41,934 nt of DNA from JADHUC01 sp964617665 (lineage in GTDB: Bacteria > Planctomycetota > Planctomycetia > Pirellulales > Pirellulaceae): positions 1 to 41,934 of the forward strand of contig CAZUAH010000062.1 of NCBI GenBank assembly GCA_964617665.1. Reading direction: 5' to 3'. Positions 12,001 to 17,495 of this stretch are shown here, piece after piece. Below the pieces are notes generated by a model. It had not been told where the DNA came from. It saw only the letters and a list, made by a program, of their open reading frames with translations, and ran no database searches. The position numbers were made by a program, and so were the translations under genes. Every line of letters starts with the position of its first letter. Positions within the stretch are counted from its first letter, which is position 1.

Positions 12001-14984
12001 ACCCGACAGGCACGTCCAACGACGTGTACACGATCGGCGTCACACTAACCGACGACGACGCGGGTGCGGACACTGACAGCACGAGCACGACGATCTCGAA
12101 TGCTGCTCCGGTAATCGATACACTGACGGCGACGTCCGTGAACGAGAACGGCGTGGTTTACCTGACGGGTACGTACAGCGACGCGGGTACCCAGGACACG
12201 CACACGCTGACGATCGACTGGGGCGAAGGTTCGCCTCAGACTGTGCCGGTCGCAGGTGGTTCGTTCGACATCACGCACCAGTACCTGGACGACAACCCCA
12301 CCAGGACGTCCAGCGACGTGTACACGATCGGTGTGACGCTGACCGATGACGACACGGGCACGGACACCGGCAGCACGTCCACGACGATCACTAACGTGGA
12401 TCCGGTGATCGACGGCCTCGCGGCCACGTCGACGGACGAAAACGGCGTAGTTCACCTGACGGGCACATACAGCGATGTGGGCACGCAGGACACGCACGAG
12501 TTGACGATCGATTGGGGCGAGGGATTGCCAGAGACGGTGGCGGTCAGCGGCGGCATGTTTGACATCACGCACCTGTACGTGGATGACAACCCCACCGGGA
12601 CGCCCAGCGACGTGTACACGATCGGTGTGACGCTGACTGATGACGACACGGGCTCGGACACCGACAGCACGACCACGACCATCACGAATGTGGATCCAGT
12701 GATCGACACTCTTGCGGCCACGTCGACGGACGAAAACGGCGTAGTTCACCTGACGGGCACATACAGCGATGTGGGCACGCAGGACACGCACGAGTTGACG
12801 GTCGATTGGGGCGAGGGATTGCCAGAGACGGTGGCGGTCAGCGGCGGTATGTTTGACATCACGCACCTGTACGTGGATGACAACCCCACAAATACGCCGC
12901 TTGACGTATATGCGATCAACGTGACGTTGACCGACGACGACACAGGCACGGACACCGGCAGCACGAGCACGACGATCTCGAACGCCGATCCGGTGATCGA
13001 TACATTGGCGGCCACGTCCGTGAATGAGAACGGCGTGGTTCACCTGATGGGTACGTACAGCGATGTGGGCACACAGGATACGCATACGCTGACGATCGAC
13101 TGGGGCGAGGGGGCACCGGAGACGGTGCCGGTCAGCGGAGGTGCGTTCGAGTTCACCCACCAGTACTTGGACGACAACCCGACCCGCACATCCAGCGACG
13201 TGTACACAATCGGCGTGACGTTGACGGACGACGATACGGGTATAGACACGGCCGATACGGCCACGACGGTCGTGAACGTGGCCCCAGTAATAACGGGGAT
13301 CAGCGTGGACTCGTCAGTGATCAACGAGGACGGTTCGGTAACCGTCTTCGGCGCGATCACGGATGTTGGCACCCTGGATACACACTCGGTGGAAATCGAC
13401 TGGGGGCATGGCGAAGGAAGCTCGACGGCCACGGTGATTCAGGATGCCGGCGGTGCCACGTTCACAGCCACGCATCAGTACCTGGATGACAACCCGACGG
13501 GTACGTTGTCCGATGTATACACGATTACAGCCACGGTCACGGACGACGATAGCGGCACGGGTAGCGCCACTGTGAATATCACGGTCGACAACGTGGCCCC
13601 AGTGCTCACGGACATCCAAAGCAGTTCTTCGTCCTGCGGCAACGCTGCTCACGGCGAGGAAGTCACGGTCGAGGCCACCTTCACCGATGCCGGTACTCTG
13701 GACACGCACACGGCGACGATCGACTGGGGTGACGCCACGACGAGCCCTGCCGACGTTGTGGAGACTGGCGGATCGGGGAGCATATCAGCCAGCCATGTAT
13801 ACGCCAACGGAGGCGTCTTCACCGTCACGCTGACGTTGGTCGACGACGATACGGGTACCGCCACCGAGACCGCCACCATGGTGATCGCTGGGGTGGGCAT
13901 GAACGGAGATCAGCTTCAGATCATCGGGACGGAAGGACGCGACATTGTTGACGTCAAGCTGTACTACTCACGTGGCGGTTCCGATGGTAGCAGCGACGGA
14001 GGCTCGGACGGTGGCAGCGATGGCGGGTCTGATGGTGGCGGCGATCACGGTAGCCGTACGCCTATGATCCGAGTCCATGCCCACTTGAACGTCCACGGTT
14101 CGGACGGTGGCTCCGACTGCGACAGTGATGGTGGTTCCGACTGCGGCTCGGACGGTGGCGCCGACCACAACATCCATTTCGCGGTACCGGCAGGGGATGT
14201 CGAAAGCATCCTGGTCCTCCTCTGCGGCGGTGACGACGTGGCCAAGATCCATCACCAGATAGACGTGAACGCGGAGATCGACGGCGGCGGCGGCAAGGAC
14301 AAGCTGACCGGCGGCAGCGGCAACGATCAGATCTTCGGCGGCGACGGCAACGACGACCTCAAGGGTGGAAACGGCCACGACCGGATCTTCGGCGACGCCG
14401 GCAACGACAAGTTGTGGGGCGGCCGCGGGGACGACCTGCTGGACGGCGGCGCGGGCAACGATCACCTCAAGGGCGACTCGCCCGGTGGAAGCGAGGGCGG
14501 GAGCGATGGTGGATCAGACGGTGGCCCGGACTACGGCAACGATACGCTGTTGGGCGGTGCCGGCAACGACACGCTAGACGGCGAAAAGGGCCGTGACTTG
14601 CTGATCGGCGGCTTGGGCATTGACAACGTACGTGGCGATAAAGATGACGACATCGTGATCGGCGGCGTCACCGATCACGACGGTGATCTCGCTGCGTTGG
14701 ACGCGATTATGGCCGAATGGTCCTCGAATCGGAGTTACAGCGATCGGGTGGCCAATCTAAACGGAACGACCGGTGGCTCCGGTAGCAACGGCGCGTACTA
14801 CCTGATTGCTGGTGATCCCGCCGATCCAGCAACAACCGTGTACGACGACGGTGCCCGCGATACGCTCCGGGGCGAAAAGGGCCGCGATTGGTTCTTCGCC
14901 GACTTGGACAATGAAGACGGCGACGATGACAGAGTGAAAGACAAGAAGAGCTACGAATTGCTCGATCTTGTCTACGACCTTTGA
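3..14984 (+). CDS. Giant secreted ELWxxDGT / PKD-repeat / RTX calcium-binding protein, 5' end missing
   Basis: The frame is open from base 3 to the TGA at 14982-14984. The ATG at 81 lies inside a repeat unit and is not a credible start, so the true start is off the window. Counting from that ATG: residues 1-775 are ELWxxDGT repeats (ELWKTDGTVAGT type); about 780-4605 hold some 34 PKD/cadherin-like repeats of about 90-100 residues (VDWGDG, THQYLDDNP, VTVTDDDGG, VNNVAP); 4632-4696 is a Gly-Ser-Asp-rich stretch; 4733-4853 are RTX nonapeptides (GGxGNDxLxGG). The C-terminus, ending YELLDLVYDL, shows no sorting signal I recognise. Known for these families: extracellular, calcium-dependent, adhesin-like folds. 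Role as a cell-surface adhesin or matrix protein is inference. Two unrelated domains interrupt individual PKD repeats (3139-3600 and 4010-4530). The product is very acidic. Confidence 0.9.
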   Translation, partial: KPERSEYLRYSNFGAPDPSTPVVSGAMAYVLAGGGLWRTDGTEGGTAQVFAGGNMGNLFLASSGALYFSNNGTLYTSDGTAGGTTSLGASVDYYSSCQLTEAGGTVFFIGTDAAAGDELWKTDGTVAGTARVLDIFPGASSSGVANLRAGDGVLYFTANDNNTGTELWRSDGTAAGTYLLTDLNVISSGSDPSAVVEVGSIRYFTAADASGGRELWRTDGTTSGTIRVKDINPGSADSNPSNLTRLGNLLLFSANDSAGYRLWVTDGTEAGTHVLAGMPANPSTPVVSGAMAYVLAGGGLWRTDGTEGGTAQVFAGGNMGNLFLASSGALYFSNNGTLYTSDGTAGGTTSLGASVDYYSSCQLTEAGGTVFFIGTDAAAGDELWKTDGTVAGTARVLDIFPGTTSSNVANLRAGDGVLYFTANDNSIGTELWRSDGTAVGTYAVTDIFVGPADSNPTVVTWLGGAGYFSADDGVSGYQMRGVYRTDGTAAGTVKLTAIRGGASSFVLSGGTVCFVGDGRLYRTDGTAAGTTQVSDDVYQISGGLTDVGGTLFFQGRSTSNYDIELWKSDGTDAGTILVHNINPTSHSFPTNLAAVGSTLFFAANNGSGGTELWKSDGTAAGTVLVKDVNAATLGANPSAVTWLGGAGYFSADDGVSGYQMRGVYRTDGTASGTVKLTAIRGGASSFVLSGGAVYFVGDGRLYRTDGTTAGTTQVSNDVYQISGGLTDVGGTLFFQGRSTSNYDIELWKSDGTDADTVLVQNINPTSHSFPTNLTAVGNTLFFAANNGSSGTELWKVVNEPVTPVTATIAVTNVAPVATLVNNGPVTEGSPTTVSFSNVIDPSPVDIAAGFRYSFASTVAGLANSYAAGGTMAAASFPFEDDGSYTVYGRVFDKDDGFTDYQTTVTVHNAAPTLVLDSVVAINENGVATLTGTISDPGTLDTFTSDVDWGDPLSPGNVEQYTFGASATGSQTFTLTHQYLDDNPSGTASDFYTISATVTDDDTGVGMDTETVQVNNVAPTVTLDPVVAIDEDGTATLTGTISDPSVVAAMPIDFEEIGNDGHGVGPSFDTFSSNGFTFHGFSGALGVGGDASALGSMGSNTPTAYPGSAALVNRYSSGTTQLTRDDGQPFDLLSLDLSETNIDPANAHRTITFIGTKSDSSTVTLSVTTDGTFGFETVVLPDFTDLVSMHWRNWTSVHIDNVIPVTGSADTFTLDIDWGDPLSPNNTETYTFGPSTTGSQTFTLTHQYLDDNPTSTASDIYTISATVTDDDTGVGTDSETVVVNNVAPTVTLDPVATIDEDGIATLSGTITDPGTLDTFTLDVDWGDSLSPDNAQTFNLGETGIDGGGVTWQPHVETGLVVLEYSGTVTNGAGTIADGTPFSAEITFSVNQPNPDDPDIENYVYDGLLRIGEEEYAFPYSPLGVLNNNGSYVGDYISFSTGPVSIGDVDYYGGHLLQLVDTSSEAIDSADLPFNLDINAYTTRRFVFSSVSGNLEGQVNVMTAAGLSRFSIEHQYLDDNPTGTDGDTYTISATVTDDDTGLGSDLITVQVDNVAPTVTLDPVMAIDENGAATLTGTIADPGTLDTFTLDVDWGDPLSPNNTETYTFGASATGSQTFTLTHQYLDDNPTATSQDGYTIDVVVTDDDTGVGTDSETVLINNVDPVIDTLSATSVDENGVVHLTGTYHDVGTLDTHELTINWGEGSPETVPVTGGSFDFTHQYLDDNPTGTTSDMYTIGVTLTDDDTGTVTGSTTTTITNVDPTITGINVDSAVINEDGSVTVTGTITDVGTLDTHSVEIDWGGSEGTSAATVTQGSGAASFTATHQYLDDDPTGTPSDDYTIMATVTDDDGGTDTATVDITVNNVDPVLSGIGVTRATIEGSNFQVTGTITDPGTLDTFFVDVDFGDGTGLHTYELPAGTTDFILDYQYPDDNPSTTPVDLNFLTITVRDDDTGTSNTAADMTWVFNAVPTFTNVAVTTSINESDVATLTGTVNDVGIGDTFSLVVDWGDDGGAVTYPLPASPTGTQDFEFTHQYFDRDVIDEPVDQFVIALTVTDDDGGNAVALRVLTVYNVAPTVVAGGDQAANEGDTVNATATFTDPSPYDLHTATVDWGDGTVTEATVTEGGGTGSVSGSHVYEDDGVFAATITVTDDDGYSSSNTFTVTVNNVAPTLALDPVAAIDENDVATLTGVITDPGALDTFAVTVEWGDGSPAETFSYAAGTTTFSETHQYLDDDPTGTSSDDYNIAVTVGDDDLGTGSANAVVTVNNVAAELVNMTVTSTIDEGETATLTGDIIDPGTLDTFTLTVDWGDPLSPSNIEQYSFAASATGSQAFTLTHQYLDDNPTGTSSDTYSIGVTLTDDDTGTEIDSTTTSITNVVPLIDSISATSVDENGVVHLTGTYSDVGTQDTHELTIDWGEGAPQTVAVSGGSFDITHQYLDDNPSVTPADNYLISVSLADDDLGSDIATTSATVTNVAPQVQSLVATDVNENGTSVLAGTFTDPGTLDTFTVAVDWGDGSAVQTFSYPAGTASFSETHQYLDDHPSGTPSDTYAISVIVTDDDGGVDTDDTTVMVNNVLPDVDAGIDLLVDEGELVDFYGAFTDPGSLDTHSITWSFGDGTPSVSGTLTPSHTFDDDGIYMVTLTVQDDDGTPVSDTLTVTVENVAPTLSDSPPVFVDDIHQEGRFTTVEFAFSDPGFTDAAVGAEESFTFSIDWDDGTAYVATGPVDAGDVTNGGVGFETTGTFSDYHYYSNDGLYMVTVRLADDDMSGNFVNGVAGVDFVERTYELEILNAPPAVDPIDQFATEGTVFHMETIEFVDPGFSDTLAGTVEDFTYDIDWGDGFSFTGLTPTSIDNGFAGDENGLNSSPSIGTIDDSHVYADDGVYTVTVKVWDNDGNAGLPAIFDFDNDGVYGESGVYLNNDPTSIPETGLPDTVSFTVTVGNSAPTVDAGIDRTVDEGEVLSLAPSTFNDLGTLDTHTATINWGDGTATEAGLVSETPFGPSGSTTGMDGTAAFGTHVYADDGTYTVMVTVTDDNGDSTSDTLLVTVTNVAPQLSSLAATTISENGISTLTGMIADPGVLDTFTLQVDWGDGTPLQSFNYPAGTTSFAETHQYLDDNATDNYAIAVTITDDDGGSATAGAVVSVINVAPSILGLSATATVENGTSTLSGTITDPGTLDAFTVQVDWGDGSGMQTFSYPAGTTSFAETHQYSDDNAADSYPVSVTVTDDDGDSSTAGTVVTVSNVAPVLSALSATATTENGVSTLSGTIADPSTLDTLTLQIDWGDGSPLQSFDYSAGTTGFSETHQYLDDNATDSYSIIVTVTDDDGGSALGSTMVTVSNVAPVLSGLSATAVTENGVSSLSGTISDPGGLDTFVVQVDWGDGTQVQSFNYPARTTAFSLTHQYLDDNAADGYPISVTVTDDDGDGDTSGTLVTVSNVAPALTDLSATAVQENGVSTLSGMITDPGSLDTFTLQVNWGDGTPIQMISYPAGTTTFAETHQYLDDNPMDSYPISVTVTDDDGGSDTLGTTVTVANVAPGLSCVSATAVNENGVSMLTGKINDPGSLDAFTLTVDWGDGTLAETFSYPAGMTTFSETHQYLDDNLADSYAISLTVTDDDGDSGMAGTAVTVSNVAPILSDLSATATSENGVSTLTGTIADPGTLDTFTLVVDWGDGTPTQSFSYPAGTTSFNETHQYLDDNVADSYSIIATVTDDDGGSVTAHTTVTVTNVNPVIDTISVDAAVINEDGSLTVTGTISDVGTLDTHSVTIDWGGSEGTSEATVTQGSGSATFTATHQYVDDNPTGTLSDPYVITTTVTDDDGGQGTISASITVNNVDPVIASIGVDSTVINEDGSVTVSGTIADVGTQDTHSVMIDWGYGEVSSAATVYTDRCHIRYTATHQYVDDNPSGTPSDIYTITATVTDDDGGTGSDNVDITVNNVDPIIESLAITPVVDENGVVHLTGTYSDVGTQDTHELTVDWGEGAPETVSVAGGSFDITHQYLDDNPTGTSNDVYTIGVTLTDDDAGADTDSTSTTISNAAPVIDTLTATSVNENGVVYLTGTYSDAGTQDTHTLTIDWGEGSPQTVPVAGGSFDITHQYLDDNPTRTSSDVYTIGVTLTDDDTGTDTGSTSTTITNVDPVIDGLAATSTDENGVVHLTGTYSDVGTQDTHELTIDWGEGLPETVAVSGGMFDITHLYVDDNPTGTPSDVYTIGVTLTDDDTGSDTDSTTTTITNVDPVIDTLAATSTDENGVVHLTGTYSDVGTQDTHELTVDWGEGLPETVAVSGGMFDITHLYVDDNPTNTPLDVYAINVTLTDDDTGTDTGSTSTTISNADPVIDTLAATSVNENGVVHLMGTYSDVGTQDTHTLTIDWGEGAPETVPVSGGAFEFTHQYLDDNPTRTSSDVYTIGVTLTDDDTGIDTADTATTVVNVAPVITGISVDSSVINEDGSVTVFGAITDVGTLDTHSVEIDWGHGEGSSTATVIQDAGGATFTATHQYLDDNPTGTLSDVYTITATVTDDDSGTGSATVNITVDNVAPVLTDIQSSSSSCGNAAHGEEVTVEATFTDAGTLDTHTATIDWGDATTSPADVVETGGSGSISASHVYANGGVFTVTLTLVDDDTGTATETATMVIAGVGMNGDQLQIIGTEGRDIVDVKLYYSRGGSDGSSDGGSDGGSDGGSDGGGDHGSRTPMIRVHAHLNVHGSDGGSDCDSDGGSDCGSDGGADHNIHFAVPAGDVESILVLLCGGDDVAKIHHQIDVNAEIDGGGGKDKLTGGSGNDQIFGGDGNDDLKGGNGHDRIFGDAGNDKLWGGRGDDLLDGGAGNDHLKGDSPGGSEGGSDGGSDGGPDYGNDTLLGGAGNDTLDGEKGRDLLIGGLGIDNVRGDKDDDIVIGGVTDHDGDLAALDAIMAEWSSNRSYSDRVANLNGTTGGSGSNGAYYLIAGDPADPATTVYDDGARDTLRGEKGRDWFFADLDNEDGDDDRVKDKKSYELLDLVYDL
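52..1207 (+). repeat. 792-nt tandem duplication inside the ELWxxDGT region
   Basis: Bases 52-415 recur at 844-1207 (offset 792 nt, 264 codons) with one mismatch that I can see (389 against 1181). Similarity continues at a lower level beyond 415. The reading frame is kept. Bases 1-51 do not match the corresponding bases 793-843, so the left edge of the window coincides with the edge of the duplicated block. Confidence 0.9.
1377..2400 (+). repeat. 543-nt tandem duplication inside the ELWxxDGT region
   Basis: The block beginning at 1380 recurs at 1923 (offset 543 nt, 181 codons). Both copies encode the same ordered motifs: GYFSADDGVSGYQMRGVYRT, then VGDGRLYRTDGT, DVYQISGGLTDVGGTLFFQG and NPTSHSFPTNL. 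Differences are scattered single bases, so this copy is older than the 792-nt one but still in frame. Confidence 0.85.
2421..13890 (+). repeat. Array of about 34 PKD/cadherin-like repeats
   Basis: Each unit is about 260-300 nt and begins with a V(A/D)PVI-like strand, followed by (D/N)ENGVxxLTGT, DPGTLDTFTL, VDWGDG, THQYLDDNPTGT, DxYxIxVTVTDDDGG and VTVNN. I count about 34 from the linker motif VNNVAP and its variants. Subfamilies occur in runs: WGDG type at 9140-11170, WGEG type at 11820-13260, WGGSEGTS type at 5280, 11190 and 13300. The copies at 12421 and 12715 are nearly identical over roughly 190 bases at an offset of 294 nt, a sign of recent unequal exchange or conversion. Confidence 0.88.
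13975..14170 (+). repeat. Gly-Ser-Asp low-complexity repeat (SDGG)n
   Basis: Imperfect 12-base units of the form tcggacggtggc encode SDGG tandems in two blocks (13975-14050 and 14098-14165). They are separated by a short conserved segment, RTPMIRVHAHLNVHG. A third, smaller block lies at 14485-14530 between RTX repeats. Composition and periodicity point to slippage expansion in flexible linkers. Confidence 0.8.
14281..14640 (+). repeat. RTX (haemolysin-type) calcium-binding nonapeptide repeats
   Basis: Tandem GGxGxDxLxGGxGND motifs (for example GGSGNDQIFGGDGNDDLKGG) fold as a calcium-binding parallel beta roll in known RTX proteins. The array is interrupted by one GSD-rich insert at about 14485-14530. 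RTX repeats usually sit near the C-terminus of type I-secreted proteins, as here. No secretion genes are in the window. Confidence 0.85.
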
Positions 14985-15024
14985 TAGCAGCGAGCGCAAG
15001 AATACTCCCAGACGGCTTGGGTAG

Positions 15025-15096
15025 ACCAAGGCAACGTCACCAATGCATGGCATGCCAGCGGGCGATGCATTGCCGTGGCGTTGCCGTGCCTTTGGT
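15025..15096. terminator. Large imperfect inverted repeat between convergent genes
   Basis: The left arm 15025-15048 (ending caatgcat) pairs imperfectly with the right arm 15065-15096 (starting atgcattg). Between them lies an 8-base palindrome, ggcatgcc (15049-15056). The element sits between the stop at 14984 and the convergent asnA stop at 15116, the place expected for a bidirectional terminator. There is no clear T-run, so the assignment is tentative. Confidence 0.4.
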
Positions 15097-15115
15097 TCCC
15101 GTTGTTGGACGGTGA

Positions 15116-16147
15116 CTACAGCAGAGTAACGTTTGACTTCTGGCACTCTTCGCGCATGGCGTCCGGCCATACGCCACAGGCGACTTCGCCGACGTGGGCA
15201 CAGCGGAGGAAGAACATGCACAGGCGCGACTGTCCGATGCCGCCGCCCATGGTTTGAGGTAGCTCGCCGGCGAGCAGCTTGGCGTGGAAGTCCAGCGTGA
15301 GTCGTTCTTCCAGTTGGCGAATCTTCAGCTGCTCGCGGAGTGTCCCTGGATCGACACGGATGCCCATCGACGAGATTTCGAACGCTCGGTTCAAGACCGG
15401 ATTCCAAATGAGGATATCGCCGTTCAGTCCGTGGCCGCCGGCAGCGTTGGGTGTGGTCCAGTCGTCGTAGTCGGGGGCACGGCCGTCGTGGATCTCGCCA
15501 TTGGGAAGGCTCCCGCCGATGCCGATGACGAACACGGCCCGATGCTCGGCACAGATTCGATTTTCGCGCTCGCGCGGGTCTATGTCAGGCCACCGTTGGT
15601 ACAGTTCCTCGGAGGTCACAAAGAAGATCTCTTCCGGCAGAACTGGTCGGATGCTTGAGTACTGCGAAGCGAGGTGGAACTCGGTACGGCAGACGCAGTC
15701 GTAGATCGCCTCGACCGTGTCGCGAAGCGTCTCGAGGTTCCGCTGTTCGGGCGAAATGACCTTTTCCCAGTCCCATTGGTCGACGTAGATCGAGTGCAAC
15801 TCGTCGATCGTCTCATCGGGACGAACGGCATTCATATCGGTGTAAAGCCCCTCGCCCACCTCGAAGCCGTATTGCGCCAGTGCCATCCGCTTCCATTTGG
15901 CAAGCGACTGGACGATTTCTACCAGGGCGTTCCCATCTTCCTTCACAGAGAATCGGACCGGTTGCTCGACGCCGTTCAGATCGTCGTTGAGCCCTGTACC
16001 GCTACGGACGAACAACGGAGCGGTCACTCGACAAAGCCCCAGGGCCGCAGCCAGCTCTCGTTCAAAGAAGTCCTTGACATCTTTGATCGCCGTCTCGCGC
16101 TGACGGACGTCTAGAGTCGGTTCGTAACCCTCTGGTAGGCTGGACAT
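15116..16147 (-). CDS. asnA: Aspartate--ammonia ligase (asparagine synthetase A)
   Basis: A 343-residue cytoplasmic enzyme making L-asparagine from aspartate, ammonia and ATP (EC 6.3.1.1). AsnA proteins are about 330 residues and belong to the class II aminoacyl-tRNA synthetase fold. Visible family signatures include a conserved N-terminal APLFVRSGTGLNDDLNG, FSVKEDGNALVEIVQSLAKW, MNAVRPDE, HSIYVDQWDWEKVI near the middle, GIRVDPGTLREQL, and the C-terminal GGGIGQSRLCMFFL. The ATG at 16147 is preceded by cgggag at suitable spacing. The gene is convergent with the giant repeat gene. A truncated radical SAM gene lies about 100 bases upstream on the same strand. No truncation or lesion is visible. 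Confidence 0.95.
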   Translation of the reverse strand: MSSLPEGYEPTLDVRQRETAIKDVKDFFERELAAALGLCRVTAPLFVRSGTGLNDDLNGVEQPVRFSVKEDGNALVEIVQSLAKWKRMALAQYGFEVGEGLYTDMNAVRPDETIDELHSIYVDQWDWEKVISPEQRNLETLRDTVEAIYDCVCRTEFHLASQYSSIRPVLPEEIFFVTSEELYQRWPDIDPRERENRICAEHRAVFVIGIGGSLPNGEIHDGRAPDYDDWTTPNAAGGHGLNGDILIWNPVLNRAFEISSMGIRVDPGTLREQLKIRQLEERLTLDFHAKLLAGELPQTMGGGIGQSRLCMFFLRCAHVGEVACGVWPDAMREECQKSNVTLL

Positions 16148-16227
16148 ACGTACTCCCGTTCGTTCCTCGATTTCGGATACGGTGCGAAGACAAAGACGGT
16201 AGCCGATGTCGCCTCGTGGCTCAAGTG

Positions 16228-16246
16228 GGCACCACGGTGAGGTGCC
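16228..16246 (-). terminator. Hairpin just after the radical SAM fragment
   Basis: GGCACC (16228-16233) and GGTGCC (16241-16246) form a 6-bp stem with a 7-base loop. It lies directly downstream of the TAG at 16252-16254 on the minus strand and upstream of asnA. No T-run follows. It could be a terminator or a spacer hairpin. Confidence 0.3.
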
Positions 16247-16251
16247 TTCAG

Positions 16252-16722
16252 CTACGGTGCCTGCAGGTCCTTGTAGAACCTCGGATACGATCGCGACTGG
16301 CAGGCCTGACAGAGGTCCGGATGATCCTCGGCACGTAACGGGAGTTCTCTGCCATCAAGTCGTCCTGCAACCGCTTTCGCCATGCAGCTTTGTTTGGGAA
16401 TCCCGGCGGTTTTCATCATGCGACCGTAGACCTCCTCGAGGTCCTCGTCCACAACATTCCCAAACGAGACAGGGATAAAGTCACACGGCCAGAGGTCGCC
16501 CGTGTTGCTGATGTAGCTGTGAAGCAGGCCGGCGCCGCAGCCAAACTTACACGGCCCTTCCGTATAGGGAAAAGAACTCACCTTCGGGAAGCGATCTTTG
16601 GTTTGGTTCGCCGCGATTTGAATCCGATACAGGCGGGTTTTGTCTTTCGGGCTCCAAATAATCTCTTCCGCCTCCTTGGGATCGGCAAGCTCGCCGCGGG
16701 GAATTGGCTGGTGAATTCTCAC
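16252..16722 (-). CDS. Radical SAM protein, C-terminal SPASM-like fragment (5' truncated)
   Basis: This frame gives 156 residues from a GTG at 16722. It contains a cysteine-rich segment typical of SPASM/auxiliary Fe-S regions of radical SAM enzymes: CKFGCGAG, ISNTGDLWPCDF, FGNVVDEDLEEVY, then a cysteine at SCM and a final CQACQ. The radical SAM core with its CxxxCxxC motif is absent. The family match stops at about the GTG, exactly where a WD40 gene on the opposite strand begins in mid-blade. So this is probably the 3' end of a longer gene cut by a rearrangement or a misassembly. The GTG is simply the first possible start. Substrate is unknown. It shares orientation with asnA downstream. Confidence 0.6.
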   Translation of the reverse strand: MRIHQPIPRGELADPKEAEEIIWSPKDKTRLYRIQIAANQTKDRFPKVSSFPYTEGPCKFGCGAGLLHSYISNTGDLWPCDFIPVSFGNVVDEDLEEVYGRMMKTAGIPKQSCMAKAVAGRLDGRELPLRAEDHPDLCQACQSRSYPRFYKDLQAP

Positions 16723-17495
16723 CGGACAGCCGTACCTTGGCCACCGGAGGATTGGACCGAATCGTCCGCGTGTGGGACCGTGACACCTGCGAACACAGAG
16801 CGACCTTGGAAGGGCACTCCGAAGAGGTCATCGCTGTGGCATTTTCACCGGTGGACAAGAATCGGCTGGTGTCCACCAGTTTTGACCTCACGGTTCGGCT
16901 CTGGGATGTTGAAGAGGAGAGGCTCCATGCGACAGCCCACGGCGCCAGTTGGTCTCTCACCTTTACTCCTGACGGACGTCGTGTGGCGGCTAAAGCGAAC
17001 GGGGCAATCTTCCCAATTGACGCGGATACCGGTAACGAAGTTGGCTCTCTTGATGCGTATGGTGCTGCGTTTGCCTTTTCGCCGGACGGTAAAACGATCG
17101 CCGTCGAGGATGCCGACATGCAGCGGGTGCGACTCGTAACATGCGCAACGGCCGACGAAGTAACGAAGGATCTCGCGGAACGCCGTGATCGCGCCAAGGC
17201 GTTCGATCTCGCCCGAAAAGCCCCCGAGCTGCACCTCCAGCGCTCTGTAGCAGACTCGCCCGGCATACCGTTTGTCATTGAATCCCTGTTCGACGAGTTT
17301 GACACGAATTCGGACAATGTACTCGATAAGCAGGAACTGAGTCTGGCCACAATGCGAGCCCGCTTTCTTTCTGAATCCGCCGAACTGAAACGTGATGAAG
17401 CGGTCGACCGAAACGAGGGCAAATCGTACTACCTTCAAATAATGTTCAATCGGTTGGACGGAAACAACGGCGGCAAGATTAAACGGGCGAGGTGA
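16704..17495 (+). CDS. WD40 and EF-hand protein, N-terminally truncated, upstream half of a frameshifted gene
   Basis: From the first possible start (TTG at 16704) the product is 263 residues. The match to WD40 repeats begins at FSPDSRTLATGG (16716), inside a blade, so the 5' part of the gene is missing. Two clear blades follow (VRVWDRDT, VRLWDVEE), then degenerate blades, a helical segment (about 150-190), and EF-hand loops DTNSDNVLDKQE and LDGNNGGKIK. The frame ends at TGA 17493-17495. The next frame continues the EF-hand series at once (start GTG at 17492), which points to a one-base loss in the A-run at 17481-17483: restoring one A joins KIK to TGEVTDAG. Probably a pseudogene, or a sequencing error. 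Confidence 0.6.
   Translation: MAGEFSPDSRTLATGGLDRIVRVWDRDTCEHRATLEGHSEEVIAVAFSPVDKNRLVSTSFDLTVRLWDVEEERLHATAHGASWSLTFTPDGRRVAAKANGAIFPIDADTGNEVGSLDAYGAAFAFSPDGKTIAVEDADMQRVRLVTCATADEVTKDLAERRDRAKAFDLARKAPELHLQRSVADSPGIPFVIESLFDEFDTNSDNVLDKQELSLATMRARFLSESAELKRDEAVDRNEGKSYYLQIMFNRLDGNNGGKIKRAR

Noticed and set aside
2247..13709. Many long minus-strand open frames (up to about 370 codons) opposite the PKD array
   Set aside because: They are mirror images of the repeats: their products repeat with the same period, are Arg/Val/His-rich and lack start signals. They arise from the codon bias of the plus-strand gene.
2421..13890. CRISPR-like periodic repeats
   Set aside because: The periodicity (about 260-300 nt) comes from protein repeats within one open frame; there are no short identical repeats with unique spacers and no cas genes.
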